Source of the DNA: Streptomyces flavidovirens DSM 40150
GTDB lineage: Bacteria > Actinomycetota > Actinomycetes > Streptomycetales > Streptomycetaceae
Direction of reading: 5' to 3'
Length of the DNA stretch: 64,000 nucleotides
Assembly (NCBI RefSeq): GCF_000429085.1
Contig: NZ_AUBE01000002.1
Span: forward strand, 40,824 to 104,823
A program made the position numbers and the translations under genes. Numbering within the stretch: position 1 is the stretch's first letter; each line of letters begins with the position of its first letter. The notes under the pieces were generated by a model. That model ran no database searches. It was not told the DNA's origin and worked only from the letters and a program-made list of their open reading frames with translations. This document shows positions 55,258-63,773 of the stretch, in pieces.

Positions 55258-56762
55258 GCGGAGGCCTCCGCCCGTTCCACGGCGGCGAACAGGGCCTGCG
55301 CCTTGTTGAGCGTCTCGCGGTACTCGGCGGCCGGGTCGGAGTCGGCGACCACCCCGGCGCCGGCCTGGACCCAGGCCTTCCCGTCGGCGATGACCAGGGT
55401 GCGCAGGGCGATCGCCGTGTCCAGGCTGCCGCCGGTGCCGATGAAGCCGAGGGCGCCGCCGTAGACGCCGCGCCGCTCGTCCTCCAGCTCGGCGATGATC
55501 TCCATGGCCCGGATCTTGGGGGCGCCGGAGACGGTGCCCGCCGGGAAGGTGGAGCGCAGCGCGTCCAGCGGGGTGCGGCCGTCGGCGAGGTCTCCGCTGA
55601 CGGTCGAGGACAGGTGCATGACGTGCGAGTAGCGCTCGACCTCCATCAGCTTGTCCACCCGTACGGTGCCGGGCGCGGCGATCCGGCCGATGTCGTTGCG
55701 GCCGAGGTCCACGAGCATGACGTGCTCGGCGCGTTCCTTCTCGTCCGCGAGCAGCTCGGCCTCCAGGGCGGCGTCGGTCGCGGCGTCGGTGCCGCGCCAG
55801 CGGGTACCGGCGAGCGGGCGGGTCTGCGCCCTGCCGTCCTCGACCTTCACCAGCAGTTCCGGTGAGGCGCCGATGACGTGTCGGCCGCCGCCGACGGCGA
55901 GGTGGAACATGTACGGTGACGGGTTGACGGCGCGCAGGTGGCGGTAGACGTCGAGGGGTTCGGCGGCGAGCGGCTTGGTGAACCGCTGGGAGAGCACGAC
56001 CTGGAAGATGTCGCCGGCCCGGATGTACTCGCGGGCGGTTTCGACCATGTCGAGGAAGCGTTCCTCGCTGGTGTGCGCGCGCCAGGCGGAACGGTCCTGC
56101 TGTTCGGCGGTACGGGCGGGGGCGAGCGGTCTCGCCCCGCCGCCGCCCGGACCGTGAGGCTGGTGCGGCTGGTCGGTGAACAGCCGGTCGCGGGTGGCGG
56201 CGAGCCGGCCGGCGGCGTCCTCGTACGTCTCGGCGGCGGTGTCGTGGAGTGTGGTGATCAGCAGCCGGCGGGTGGCGTGGTCGAACACGACCAGGTCGTC
56301 GGCCTGCAGGAACACCGACTCCGGCATGCCCGGACCGGGTCCGGCGGCAGTGGGGAGGCTCTCGAAGTGGCGGGCGCTCTCGTAACCGAGGTAGCCGACT
56401 GCGCCGCCGTGGAAGGGCGGCAGGCCTGGGACGCGCGCGACGTCGCGGTCGGCCAGTGGCCGCAGTGCGACGAGCGGGTCACCGTCGCCGAGCGGGACCG
56501 GGCGGGTGTGGTGCGCGATGTACGAGTAGCGGGCGACCGCGACGCTGTTGTCGGTCCCGATGACGCTCTCCAGCAGCAGACCGGGCTCCTCCAGGCCGGG
56601 GCCGCACAGCCGGGCGAACGCGGTGACCGGGGAGAGGGTGTCGGCGAGCAGCTCGATGTAGAGCGGAACGTAGGCGTGCGCGGCGGCCAGGACACGTGCA
56701 GCTTCGGGTCCGGGAACGACGCCCGCGACGACAGGGGCGGAAAAGGCGACAGGAGAGGTCAC
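55254..56762 (-). CDS. trpE: Anthranilate synthase component I
   Basis: 502 residues of the chorismate-using fold. LLLESVIG near residue 65 keeps the LLES element of the tryptophan feedback site, although the following GTDNSVAVARYS departs from the common GRYS form. Catalytic blocks: IRAGDIFQVVLSQRF, PLAGTRWRG, VDLGRNDIGR and FPAGTVSGAPKIRAMEII. GTG 56762 overlaps the stop of the ATP-grasp gene. Anthranilate may feed tryptophan only or also a product directly. Confidence 0.94.
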   Translation of the reverse strand: MTSPVAFSAPVVAGVVPGPEAARVLAAAHAYVPLYIELLADTLSPVTAFARLCGPGLEEPGLLLESVIGTDNSVAVARYSYIAHHTRPVPLGDGDPLVALRPLADRDVARVPGLPPFHGGAVGYLGYESARHFESLPTAAGPGPGMPESVFLQADDLVVFDHATRRLLITTLHDTAAETYEDAAGRLAATRDRLFTDQPHQPHGPGGGGARPLAPARTAEQQDRSAWRAHTSEERFLDMVETAREYIRAGDIFQVVLSQRFTKPLAAEPLDVYRHLRAVNPSPYMFHLAVGGGRHVIGASPELLVKVEDGRAQTRPLAGTRWRGTDAATDAALEAELLADEKERAEHVMLVDLGRNDIGRIAAPGTVRVDKLMEVERYSHVMHLSSTVSGDLADGRTPLDALRSTFPAGTVSGAPKIRAMEIIAELEDERRGVYGGALGFIGTGGSLDTAIALRTLVIADGKAWVQAGAGVVADSDPAAEYRETLNKAQALFAAVERAEASA

Positions 56763-58093
56763 GCGCCGGCCTCCGCTCTCGGTAGCGGGTCCACCGCACG
56801 GTCCACGACGGCTTCGGCACGGTCGAGGGCCTGCCCGCAGGCGTCCTCGTCCGGTCCGGTGGCGATCAGCGCGGCCAGCCGCGGGATGGCCTGACGGGGC
56901 GGCAGCAGCAGCGTGGTGCCGGGCTCGGCGAGGACGGCGGTGTGCGCGATGCCGGGTACGGCCGCGGCGTCGGTGAGGTCGAGCGCGCGGGCGTCGCCGT
57001 CGGTGTCGGCGTAGACGAACCGGACTTCGGCGGTGCGGTCGTGGGTCGGGGTGAGGTCGGGAAGGCGGCCGAAGGACAGTTCGGCGGCGGCCCTCACCAG
57101 GTCGATGCCGGTGGCGAAGGTGCTGATGAAGGGGATGAGGTCGCCGCCGAGCCGGGCGTTGAGCTCGATGAGGCGCGGGCCGCGTGAGGTGAGGCGGACC
57201 TCGGCGTGGGTGACGCCCGTGGTGACGCCGAGCACCTGGTGGGCGCCGGTCACCAGGGCGCGTACCTCGTCCGCCCATGGTTCGTCGTCGTACGAGGCGG
57301 TGACGAGGTGGCCGACTTCCTCGAAGTACGGCGTGAAACCGAGCCGCTTGCGGGCGATGTGGACGATGTGGACGCCGCCGTCGTGGACGGCGCTGTCGAT
57401 GCTGATCTCGGGGCCGTCGAGGTACTCCTCGACGAGGATGCCGTGGCCGGTGGGGAGCGTGGCGAAGGCGGCACCGTCGGCGAGCGCGAAGGCTTCCCGT
57501 ACCTGACTCTCGTCGTCGGCGCGGGTCACACCGATGCTCCCGGCGAGGGCGCGGGGCTTGAGGACGACGGGATAGCCGAACTCGCCGGCGGCGGCGACGG
57601 CTTGGTCCGCGGTGGTGACGAGCCGGTGGCGGACGGCCGGGAGGCCGGCCTCGGCCATCAGCGAGCGGGTGGCGTACTTGTCGCGGCAGTGGCGGGCGGC
57701 CTCGGCGGAGAGCTGGGGCAGTCCGAGCTTGGCGGCGGCCTCGGCGGTGGCTTCGACCGCGGTCTCGTCCCAGGTCAGCAGGGCCAGGGGGGCGTTTTCG
57801 GGGCCCGCGAGACGGAGTACGGCATCGGCGATCGCGACCGGATCGGACAGGTCGGTGACGACGTACGAGTCGAGGTAGTCGCGCTGCCAGGTCGGCTCGG
57901 CGGAAAGCACCGCGCAGAGCGTGTAGTGCGCGTGCAGGGACTGGAAGGAGTACTCGCGGTACGGGCGGCCGCCGCTGCCGACGACGACCAGGCGCTCGGC
58001 GGAGACACCGGCGGAAACAGGCGCGGACTGCGGGGACGGTGACGGCGGGGACGGTGACGACAGAGACGGTGACGGCAGGGACGGTGCGGTCAT
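56759..58093 (-). CDS. ATP-grasp ligase (1)
   Basis: 444 residues. A Ser/Pro repeat leader (about 4-27) is followed by a Rossmann-like start RLVVVGSGGRPYREYSF. The ATP-grasp domain has CRDKYATRSLMAEAGLP, YPVVLKPRALAGSIGV (ATP Lys), GILVEEYLDGPEISIDS and LIELNARLGGDLIPF (metal site). The type is that of amino-acid/peptide ligases (acid + ATP + amine to amide). ATG 58093 after GAGGAG. It starts 11 bases after the FMN reductase stop and is coupled to trpE, so it is fixed in the Trp operon. Confidence 0.9.
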   Translation of the reverse strand: MTAPSLPSPSLSSPSPPSPSPQSAPVSAGVSAERLVVVGSGGRPYREYSFQSLHAHYTLCAVLSAEPTWQRDYLDSYVVTDLSDPVAIADAVLRLAGPENAPLALLTWDETAVEATAEAAAKLGLPQLSAEAARHCRDKYATRSLMAEAGLPAVRHRLVTTADQAVAAAGEFGYPVVLKPRALAGSIGVTRADDESQVREAFALADGAAFATLPTGHGILVEEYLDGPEISIDSAVHDGGVHIVHIARKRLGFTPYFEEVGHLVTASYDDEPWADEVRALVTGAHQVLGVTTGVTHAEVRLTSRGPRLIELNARLGGDLIPFISTFATGIDLVRAAAELSFGRLPDLTPTHDRTAEVRFVYADTDGDARALDLTDAAAVPGIAHTAVLAEPGTTLLLPPRQAIPRLAALIATGPDEDACGQALDRAEAVVDRAVDPLPRAEAGA

Positions 58094-58104
58094 GGCTGCT
58101 CCTC

Positions 58105-58674
58105 TCAGGCCTGGGCCGGGGCGGCGTCGGTGTCGGCGAGCAGCTTGGCCAGCTCGTCGAGTACGCCGGTCAGTTCGCCGGCGAGACCGGCCGGGGCCCG
58201 GAACCCGTCGGGGCCGGTCAGGTCCGCGATGCCGGGGACGGAGATGCTGCGCTCGGTGGGGCGGAAGCCGATGCGGGCGAGGATCGGCCGGAGTGCCTCG
58301 ACGGCGGGTGCGCCGCCGGAGGGGCCGGCGGTGTAGCTGAGGAGGGCGACCGGCTTGCCCTGCCACTCGTGGTGGAGGAAGTCGACGGCGTTCTTCAGCG
58401 GTGCGGTGAAGGTGCCGTTGTACATCGGCATCACGAAGACGTAGGCGTCGCCGCGGGAGACCGTGGCGCTCCAGTCCTTGGTGTGCTGGTGGACGTACGC
58501 GGCTTCGGAGGGGTGCTCGGGCTCGTCGAGGAAGGGCAGGCCGATCTCGGCGAGGTCGAGGGTCTCGATGTCGAAACCGCCGTGGCGGCGGGCTTCTTCG
58601 ATGGCCCAGGCGGCGACGGAGGGGCCGACGCGGCCGGGGCGGGTGCTGGCGATGACGAACTGCAGGCGGGGCAT
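58105..58674 (-). CDS. NADPH-dependent FMN reductase (flavodoxin-like)
   Basis: 189 residues. FMN phosphate loop FVIASTRPGRVGPSVAAW, flavin-contact PMYNGTFTAPLKNAVDFLHH and HEWQGKPVALLSYTAGPSGG are typical of NADPH:FMN/quinone reductases. It is the first gene of the eight-gene operon. It may give reduced flavin to an oxygenase outside the window. AAGGGAG lies upstream of ATG 58674. Confidence 0.92.
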   Translation of the reverse strand: MPRLQFVIASTRPGRVGPSVAAWAIEEARRHGGFDIETLDLAEIGLPFLDEPEHPSEAAYVHQHTKDWSATVSRGDAYVFVMPMYNGTFTAPLKNAVDFLHHEWQGKPVALLSYTAGPSGGAPAVEALRPILARIGFRPTERSISVPGIADLTGPDGFRAPAGLAGELTGVLDELAKLLADTDAAPAQA

Positions 58675-59100
58675 GGGCTGTTCTCCCTTGTGGACGGTCC
58701 GGTGTCACCGCGGATCGTCCGGAGGGGCGCGGGGCCCCTGCAGTGAGCAGTAGGTAAGCAGCAGGCCGGGCGGTGCGCAACCGGCGCGACCCGCCACCCT
58801 CGCGGTACGCCCCTTTCTGCCCCGTTCTGTCCGCCGGGACCTCCCTGGCGTATTCACGACAGCCGTAAACGCGCGGCCCGGCAGGCGGCGCCGGCGGCCG
58901 CGCCCGGTGCCACAGTGAAATCACGTCACCGCGGATCGCCCCAACGCTCGCATCCATTTCGCGTTCTTCACGTTCACGCGATTCCCCATTGCCCCGTTTT
59001 CCCGTCCACCCGGTATTTCCGGTGCCGCCGCCGCATTCGGCGGCTTCCCCTTCGCGCCGCGATCCGGCATGCCCTGATCCGGCAGAAATGGAGACCGCCC
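58675..59100. other. Divergent promoter region of the Trp/ATP-grasp cluster
   Basis: 426 bases between the two divergent operons. The middle (about 58950-59090) is pyrimidine-rich and lower in GC. Both promoters and any shared operator should lie here. I saw no leader peptide with tandem Trp codons and no strong inverted repeat. Confidence 0.6.
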
Positions 59101-60462
59101 ATGGAGAATTCAGCCACCGTCCGCTACCTCTCTGAATCAGCGGACCCGGACAGCGGACTGCGCACCCTCACCGCGCAGACCACCGTCCCCGCCGAATACG
59201 ACAAGGCGTACGGGCACGTGCTGCTGCCCCGCCCGATCTTCGTCTCCGAGCGTGAGATCCGCGCCTTCGCCGACGACCTCGCCGCCGTCTTCCGGACCCT
59301 CGTCTCGCTGCCGCGCCGCTGCTTCGACGGCGACCTGGCGCGCTACGGCGCGGCCATCGGACTGCCGCCGGAGCTGATCGAGGTGATGAGCGAGGGCGCG
59401 ACCGGCGACCCCCTGCTGTACGCCCGCGCCGACGCCTTCCACGACGGCACCGGCTTCCGGCTGCTGGAGCTGAACGTCGGCAGCGAGCTCGGCGGCGTCG
59501 ACAGCGCCCAGCTCAACCGCGCCTTCCTGGACGTGCCCGCCTTCCGCTCCTTCGCCGAGGCCAACGCCCTGGGGCACACCGACACCATGGACCACCTGGT
59601 GGCCGAGCTGCGCGCGGCGGCCGCGGGCGTGGGCGCCGACCCGGTGAGCCCGGTGGTGGCGCTCATCGAGGGGCCGGGCGCGCTCGGCGACCACGACAGC
59701 GTGTTCCTCTCCATCCAGGAGGACATGAGCCGGCACGGCATCGAGCTGCTGCTCGGCGAGATCCAGGAGCTGACCGAGGGCGCGGACGGCAAGCTCGTCC
59801 TGCGCGGCCGCCCCGTCGATGTCGTCCTGCGCTACTTCGCCGCCGGTCAGATCGCCGGCGACCCGGTCGCCCGCGCCGCCCTGACGCGGGTCAACCGCGC
59901 CCACGCGGCCCGCCGCAGCGCCCTGTTCACCCCGCTCGAAGGAGCCCTGTTCACCAGCAAGGCCGCGCTCGGCCTGCTGCACCTGCCGGCCGTCCGCGCC
60001 GCACTGAGCGAGAGCGAGCGGGAGCTGGTCGACCGGGTGCTGCCGCGCACCTGGGTGCTCGGCACCGAGGGCTCCGAGGAGGCCCTCGCCCACGCCCGTA
60101 CGCACCGCGCTGCGCTCGTCCTCAAGCCCGGCATCGGCTACAGCGCCGACGGCGTCGTCATCGGCCGCGATGTCACCGACGCCGAGTGGGAGGCGGCCCT
60201 GGAGGCGACCGCCGTACGGGACTACGTGGCGCAGGAGCTGGTCGTACCGGCCCTGGAGCCGGTCGTCGACCCGGAGACCGGGCGCACCGGGGAATGGGTC
60301 GCGAACTGGGGGATTTTCGTCACCCCCCGGGGATTTGGTGGCGCGTTCTGCCGCGCCCTGCAGCCAAAGGACGGCTCCGTCATCACGTACGCGAATCCCG
60401 GAACCCGCGGCACCTGCGTATTCACCTGCCCGGAAGTCGAATTCGAGGAGTCCCGGATATGA
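59101..60462 (+). CDS. ATP-grasp-type protein (2), glutathionylspermidine-synthase-like layout
   Basis: 453 residues. The front (RPIFVSEREIRAFADDLAAV) and FRLLELNVGSELGGVDSAQL resemble a pre-ATP-grasp domain with substrate site. The C-terminal lobe has RAALVLKPGIGYSADGV (ATP Lys region) and WVANWGIFVTPRGFGG with AFCRALQPKDGS. This order, with a large N-terminal domain before the ATP part, is unusual. I chose ATG 59101 where the conserved-looking part begins. It overlaps the next gene by ATGA. Ligase activity is likely; partners unknown. Confidence 0.75.
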   Translation: MENSATVRYLSESADPDSGLRTLTAQTTVPAEYDKAYGHVLLPRPIFVSEREIRAFADDLAAVFRTLVSLPRRCFDGDLARYGAAIGLPPELIEVMSEGATGDPLLYARADAFHDGTGFRLLELNVGSELGGVDSAQLNRAFLDVPAFRSFAEANALGHTDTMDHLVAELRAAAAGVGADPVSPVVALIEGPGALGDHDSVFLSIQEDMSRHGIELLLGEIQELTEGADGKLVLRGRPVDVVLRYFAAGQIAGDPVARAALTRVNRAHAARRSALFTPLEGALFTSKAALGLLHLPAVRAALSESERELVDRVLPRTWVLGTEGSEEALAHARTHRAALVLKPGIGYSADGVVIGRDVTDAEWEAALEATAVRDYVAQELVVPALEPVVDPETGRTGEWVANWGIFVTPRGFGGAFCRALQPKDGSVITYANPGTRGTCVFTCPEVEFEESRI

Positions 60463-61718
60463 CCGACCGTCCACACATTGTCGTGATCAACCGCTGGCGC
60501 GAGCGATACGCGGAATTCACCAGCTATATCGACCACGCCGAGAACCGGGTCAGTTATGTGACCACCGAGGTCGGGACCGGTTCCGTACCGGTCGAGGCCC
60601 ACGAGGTCGTGCTGGTTCCCGCGACCGACGACCTGGAGCGGGTCCGCGCCGAAGTCCGCGCGCTCGCCGCCCGCTACGGCCCGCCCGCCGCGATCGTCGC
60701 CCTCAAGGAGGACGACCTGCTGGTCGGCGCGGCACTCCGCGAGGAGTGGGACGTTCCGGGCCCCCGTCAGCCGTCGCAGATCGTCTTCCGCGACAAGTAC
60801 GTGATGTGCCGGGCCGTCGCGGACGCCGGCCTGGACGTGCCGGCGTTCGCCGCCGCCACCGACACCGCCGCGGTCCTCGCCTTCGGCGCGGCCGCCGGCT
60901 GGCCGGTCATCGTCAAGCCGCGCACGGGCAGTTCCAGCGCCGGCGTGGTCCGGGTGGACGGCCCCGAGCAGGTCGCCGGCCTGGACCTGGACAGCGAACC
61001 GATGCTGGTGCAGGCCTTCGTGGACGCCCCGATCTCCCATGTGGACGGCGTCTTCGACGGGGAGCGGCTGCTGGCCTGGCGGGCCTCCCGCTACCTCAAC
61101 ACCTGCCTGGGCTTCCGCGGCGGCACCTTCCTCGGCTCCGTCGAGATCGACGACCCGGAGGTCAACGCGGCCATCGACCGGGCCGCCACCGCCTACCTCG
61201 GCGCACTCTCCCCGGACCGCGCCACCGTCTTCCACCTCGAACTGTTCATCGACCGGGGCCCGGACGGGCGCACCGTATGCCGCTTCCTGGAGTGCGGCGC
61301 CCGCGTCGGCGGCGCCGAGATCCCCTTCCTCTGGCGCGAGGTGCACGGCTACGACCTGATGCACGCCGCCTGGCAGCTCCAGCTCGACCGCCCGCTGCCG
61401 CCGGTGCCGCGGGCAGCCGCCGCGCCGTACGCCGCCGACGAGGTGGCCGGCTGGATGCTCGTGCCCGCCCCGGCCGAACGGCCGTGCCGGATCACCGAGT
61501 CGACCTCCATGACCGGCCGCGCCCGGGGCCCGTACGCCGAGGTCGTCCTGCATCCGGGCGAGGTACTGCCCGACGCGGACGCCTACTACGAGCACGTCGG
61601 CGGCCGCTTCCGGTTCCGGGCTGCCGACGGAGCGGCCGCCGAGGCCGCCATCACCGCCACCGCCACGGACTTCCGGGTACGCGCCGAGCCGCTCGCGCTG
61701 TCCACGACGAACGCCTGA
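60459..61718 (+). CDS. ATP-grasp ligase (3)
   Basis: 419 residues. The start HIVVINRWRERYAEFTSYID, then FRDKYVMCRAVADAGLDVP, WPVIVKPRTGSSSAGVV (ATP Lys and glycine loop), LVQAFVDAPISHVDGVF and FLECGARVGGAEIPF (metal loop). It is a carboxylate-amine ligase of the biotin-carboxylase type, as found in peptide natural-product clusters. ATG 60459 overlaps the preceding gene. No gene for an NRPS was seen. Confidence 0.9.
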   Translation: MTDRPHIVVINRWRERYAEFTSYIDHAENRVSYVTTEVGTGSVPVEAHEVVLVPATDDLERVRAEVRALAARYGPPAAIVALKEDDLLVGAALREEWDVPGPRQPSQIVFRDKYVMCRAVADAGLDVPAFAAATDTAAVLAFGAAAGWPVIVKPRTGSSSAGVVRVDGPEQVAGLDLDSEPMLVQAFVDAPISHVDGVFDGERLLAWRASRYLNTCLGFRGGTFLGSVEIDDPEVNAAIDRAATAYLGALSPDRATVFHLELFIDRGPDGRTVCRFLECGARVGGAEIPFLWREVHGYDLMHAAWQLQLDRPLPPVPRAAAAPYAADEVAGWMLVPAPAERPCRITESTSMTGRARGPYAEVVLHPGEVLPDADAYYEHVGGRFRFRAADGAAAEAAITATATDFRVRAEPLALSTTNA

Positions 61719-61728
61719 CAGGAGCATC

Positions 61729-62526
61729 GTGTCCAAGGACTACTCGGTTCCCGTACTCGCCGGAGAAGGGGACAACGACTACACGCGCTACATGCGCACC
61801 GACACTCTGCTGTCGCTTCAGCGCCGCCCGGAGGACATGATCCACCGGGACGAGATGCTCTTCCAGGTCGTCCACCAGTCGACCGAGCTGTGGCTCAAGC
61901 TCGCCTGTTACGAGGTCGCGGAGGCGGGCCGGCAGATCGACGCGGGGCAGCTTGACACCGCGGCCCGGCTGCTCGGCCGCGCCTCACTCGGCGTACGCAT
62001 GACCGCCGACCAGCTCGAGATGATGCGGCACCTCGCGCCCTCGGACTTCCAGATCATCCGCACCGTCCTCGGCCACGGCTCGGGCTTCGAGTCTCCGGGC
62101 TGGAAGACGGCCCGGCTGGTCAGCCAGGACCTGGAGAAGTCCTTCCACCGGCTGATCGAGGCTCGCGGCACCGACCTCGTGGAGGTCTACACCAACGGCC
62201 ACGACACCGCGGAGTACCGGCTGGCCGAGGCGATGATCGACTGGGACGAGCGGATCTCGCTGTGGCGCGCCCAGCACTACAAGATGGCCACGCGGGTCAT
62301 CGGCCACTCCGTGGTCGGCACCAAGGGCGCGCCGGTCGACTTCCTGGCCAAGCTGATCAGCCACAAGTTCTTCCCGCGACTGTGGGAACTGCGGACCGAG
62401 CTGACCCTGACCGGCCCCATGGGTGACGCCGAACCGGCTCCCGAATACGCCGAAGAGGTCGCGCCGCCGGTCTGTCCGGTGACCGGAGGCGGGGGCGTGC
62501 CGCCCGCCGCAGCGAGTACGGCATGA
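61729..62526 (+). CDS. Tryptophan 2,3-dioxygenase-like heme protein
   Basis: 265 residues. The block RDEMLFQVVHQSTELWLKLA has the active-site His49, and QHYKMATRVIGHSVVGTKGA has the likely heme ligand His183 and Thr198 of the glycine-rich substrate loop. Residues 105-124 (SDFQIIRTVLGHGSGFESPG) differ from the bacterial TDO pattern where Arg binds the substrate carboxylate. It probably opens or oxidises the indole of tryptophan or a Trp-containing intermediate. A short C-terminal tail is unlike housekeeping TDO. It lies 10 bases after the ligase gene and overlaps the next gene. Confidence 0.88.
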   Translation: MSKDYSVPVLAGEGDNDYTRYMRTDTLLSLQRRPEDMIHRDEMLFQVVHQSTELWLKLACYEVAEAGRQIDAGQLDTAARLLGRASLGVRMTADQLEMMRHLAPSDFQIIRTVLGHGSGFESPGWKTARLVSQDLEKSFHRLIEARGTDLVEVYTNGHDTAEYRLAEAMIDWDERISLWRAQHYKMATRVIGHSVVGTKGAPVDFLAKLISHKFFPRLWELRTELTLTGPMGDAEPAPEYAEEVAPPVCPVTGGGGVPPAAASTA

Positions 62527-63773
62527 GCCGCGCCGGCGCGGCCACCGCGCCCTCCCCGGCCCCCAAGGCCCCCATGGCCCCCGCCGTCGCACCCGTCACG
62601 GCCGCCGCCTTCCGCCGCGGTTTCCCGATGCTGGAGCGCACGGTCCACCTGGCGAGCTGCAGTCTCGGTGCCCGGTCCGACGCCGTCGACGAGGCGCTGG
62701 AGCGGATGCAGGAGGCGGTCGCGGCCCACGGCGCCCCCTGGGCCCGGTTCGAGGAGGAGATCGAGGAGGCCCGGCAGCGCTTCGCGGCCCTGATCGGCGC
62801 GGGCCCGGACCAGATCGCGATCCTGCCCAACGCCTCCATCGGCGCCTACCAAGTGGTCTCCACGCTCTCCCTGGAGACCCGCGTCGACATCGTCACCACC
62901 GTCGAGGAGTTCCCGTCCGTCGCGCACGTCTGGCTCGCCCAGCAGCCGCGCGGCGCCCGGGTGATCTTCACCGGCGACCAGGGAACCGGCCGCATCCGGC
63001 CCGCCGACTACCTGGCGGCCGTGGGCGACGGCACCGCGCTGGTGTCGGTCCCCATGTCCACCTACCAGTTCGCCGAGCGGCCGGCGGTCGCGGAGATCGT
63101 CGAAGCCGGCCGGGCCGCCGGGGCGCTGACCTTCGTCGACGCCTACCAGGCCGTCGGCGTGATGCCGGTGGACGTCGCCGACATCGGCTGCGACTACCTC
63201 GTCGCGGGGACGATGAAGTACCTCGCCGGACTCCCCGGCCTGGCCTTCCTCTACGCCCGCTCCGGCCTGACGGGAGATCAGGACCCGCAGCTCACCGGCT
63301 GGTTCGGGCGGGGGGAGCCGATGGCGTTCAACCCGCTGCGGCTCGACTTCCCGGCCATCGCCCGGCGCTTCGAGACCGGTACCCCCGCGGTGTCCGCCGT
63401 GTACGCCGCCAACGCCGCGCTGGAGCTGTTCCGGGGCGTCGACCTGGCCGACGTACGGCGCCACATCTCCGCGCTGACCGACCGCACCGCGCGCACCCTC
63501 GTCGCCCAGGGCGAACGGGTCCGCAAGGCCGAGACGCCGGAACTGCAGGGCGCCCACCTCGGCCTGTACGACGCCGACCCGCGCGCCCTCGCCGGCTGGC
63601 TGGCCGGCCAGGGCATCGCCGTAAGCCCGCGCGGGCCCGTCGTACGCCTGTCCTTCCACTACTACAACTCCACGGACGACGTGGAGGCCCTCTGCCAGGC
63701 CATGCGCGAGTTCCGCGCACTGACCGGCCCCGCCCTTTCCGTCCCACTCCCGAAGGTGAGACCCGCAGCGTGA
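62523..63773 (+). CDS. Class V aminotransferase-fold PLP enzyme
   Basis: 416 residues, PLP fold type I of the cysteine desulfurase/kynureninase/isopenicillin-epimerase group. The cofactor site shows DAYQAVGVMPVDV (Asp206, Gln209) and CDYLVAGTMKYLAGLPG with probable Schiff-base Lys232. The Lys motif is GTMKYL, not the HKWL type of kynureninase. It follows TDO (ATGA overlap), so it may act on a kynurenine-like or amino-acid intermediate by cleavage, elimination or transamination. The N-terminus (about 1-27) is Ala/Pro-rich. Confidence 0.88.
   Translation: MSRAGAATAPSPAPKAPMAPAVAPVTAAAFRRGFPMLERTVHLASCSLGARSDAVDEALERMQEAVAAHGAPWARFEEEIEEARQRFAALIGAGPDQIAILPNASIGAYQVVSTLSLETRVDIVTTVEEFPSVAHVWLAQQPRGARVIFTGDQGTGRIRPADYLAAVGDGTALVSVPMSTYQFAERPAVAEIVEAGRAAGALTFVDAYQAVGVMPVDVADIGCDYLVAGTMKYLAGLPGLAFLYARSGLTGDQDPQLTGWFGRGEPMAFNPLRLDFPAIARRFETGTPAVSAVYAANAALELFRGVDLADVRRHISALTDRTARTLVAQGERVRKAETPELQGAHLGLYDADPRALAGWLAGQGIAVSPRGPVVRLSFHYYNSTDDVEALCQAMREFRALTGPALSVPLPKVRPAA

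Noticed and set aside
58675..59100. Trp leader peptide/attenuator upstream of the Trp operon
   Set aside because: No short frame with consecutive Trp codons and no matching hairpin was found on the minus strand.
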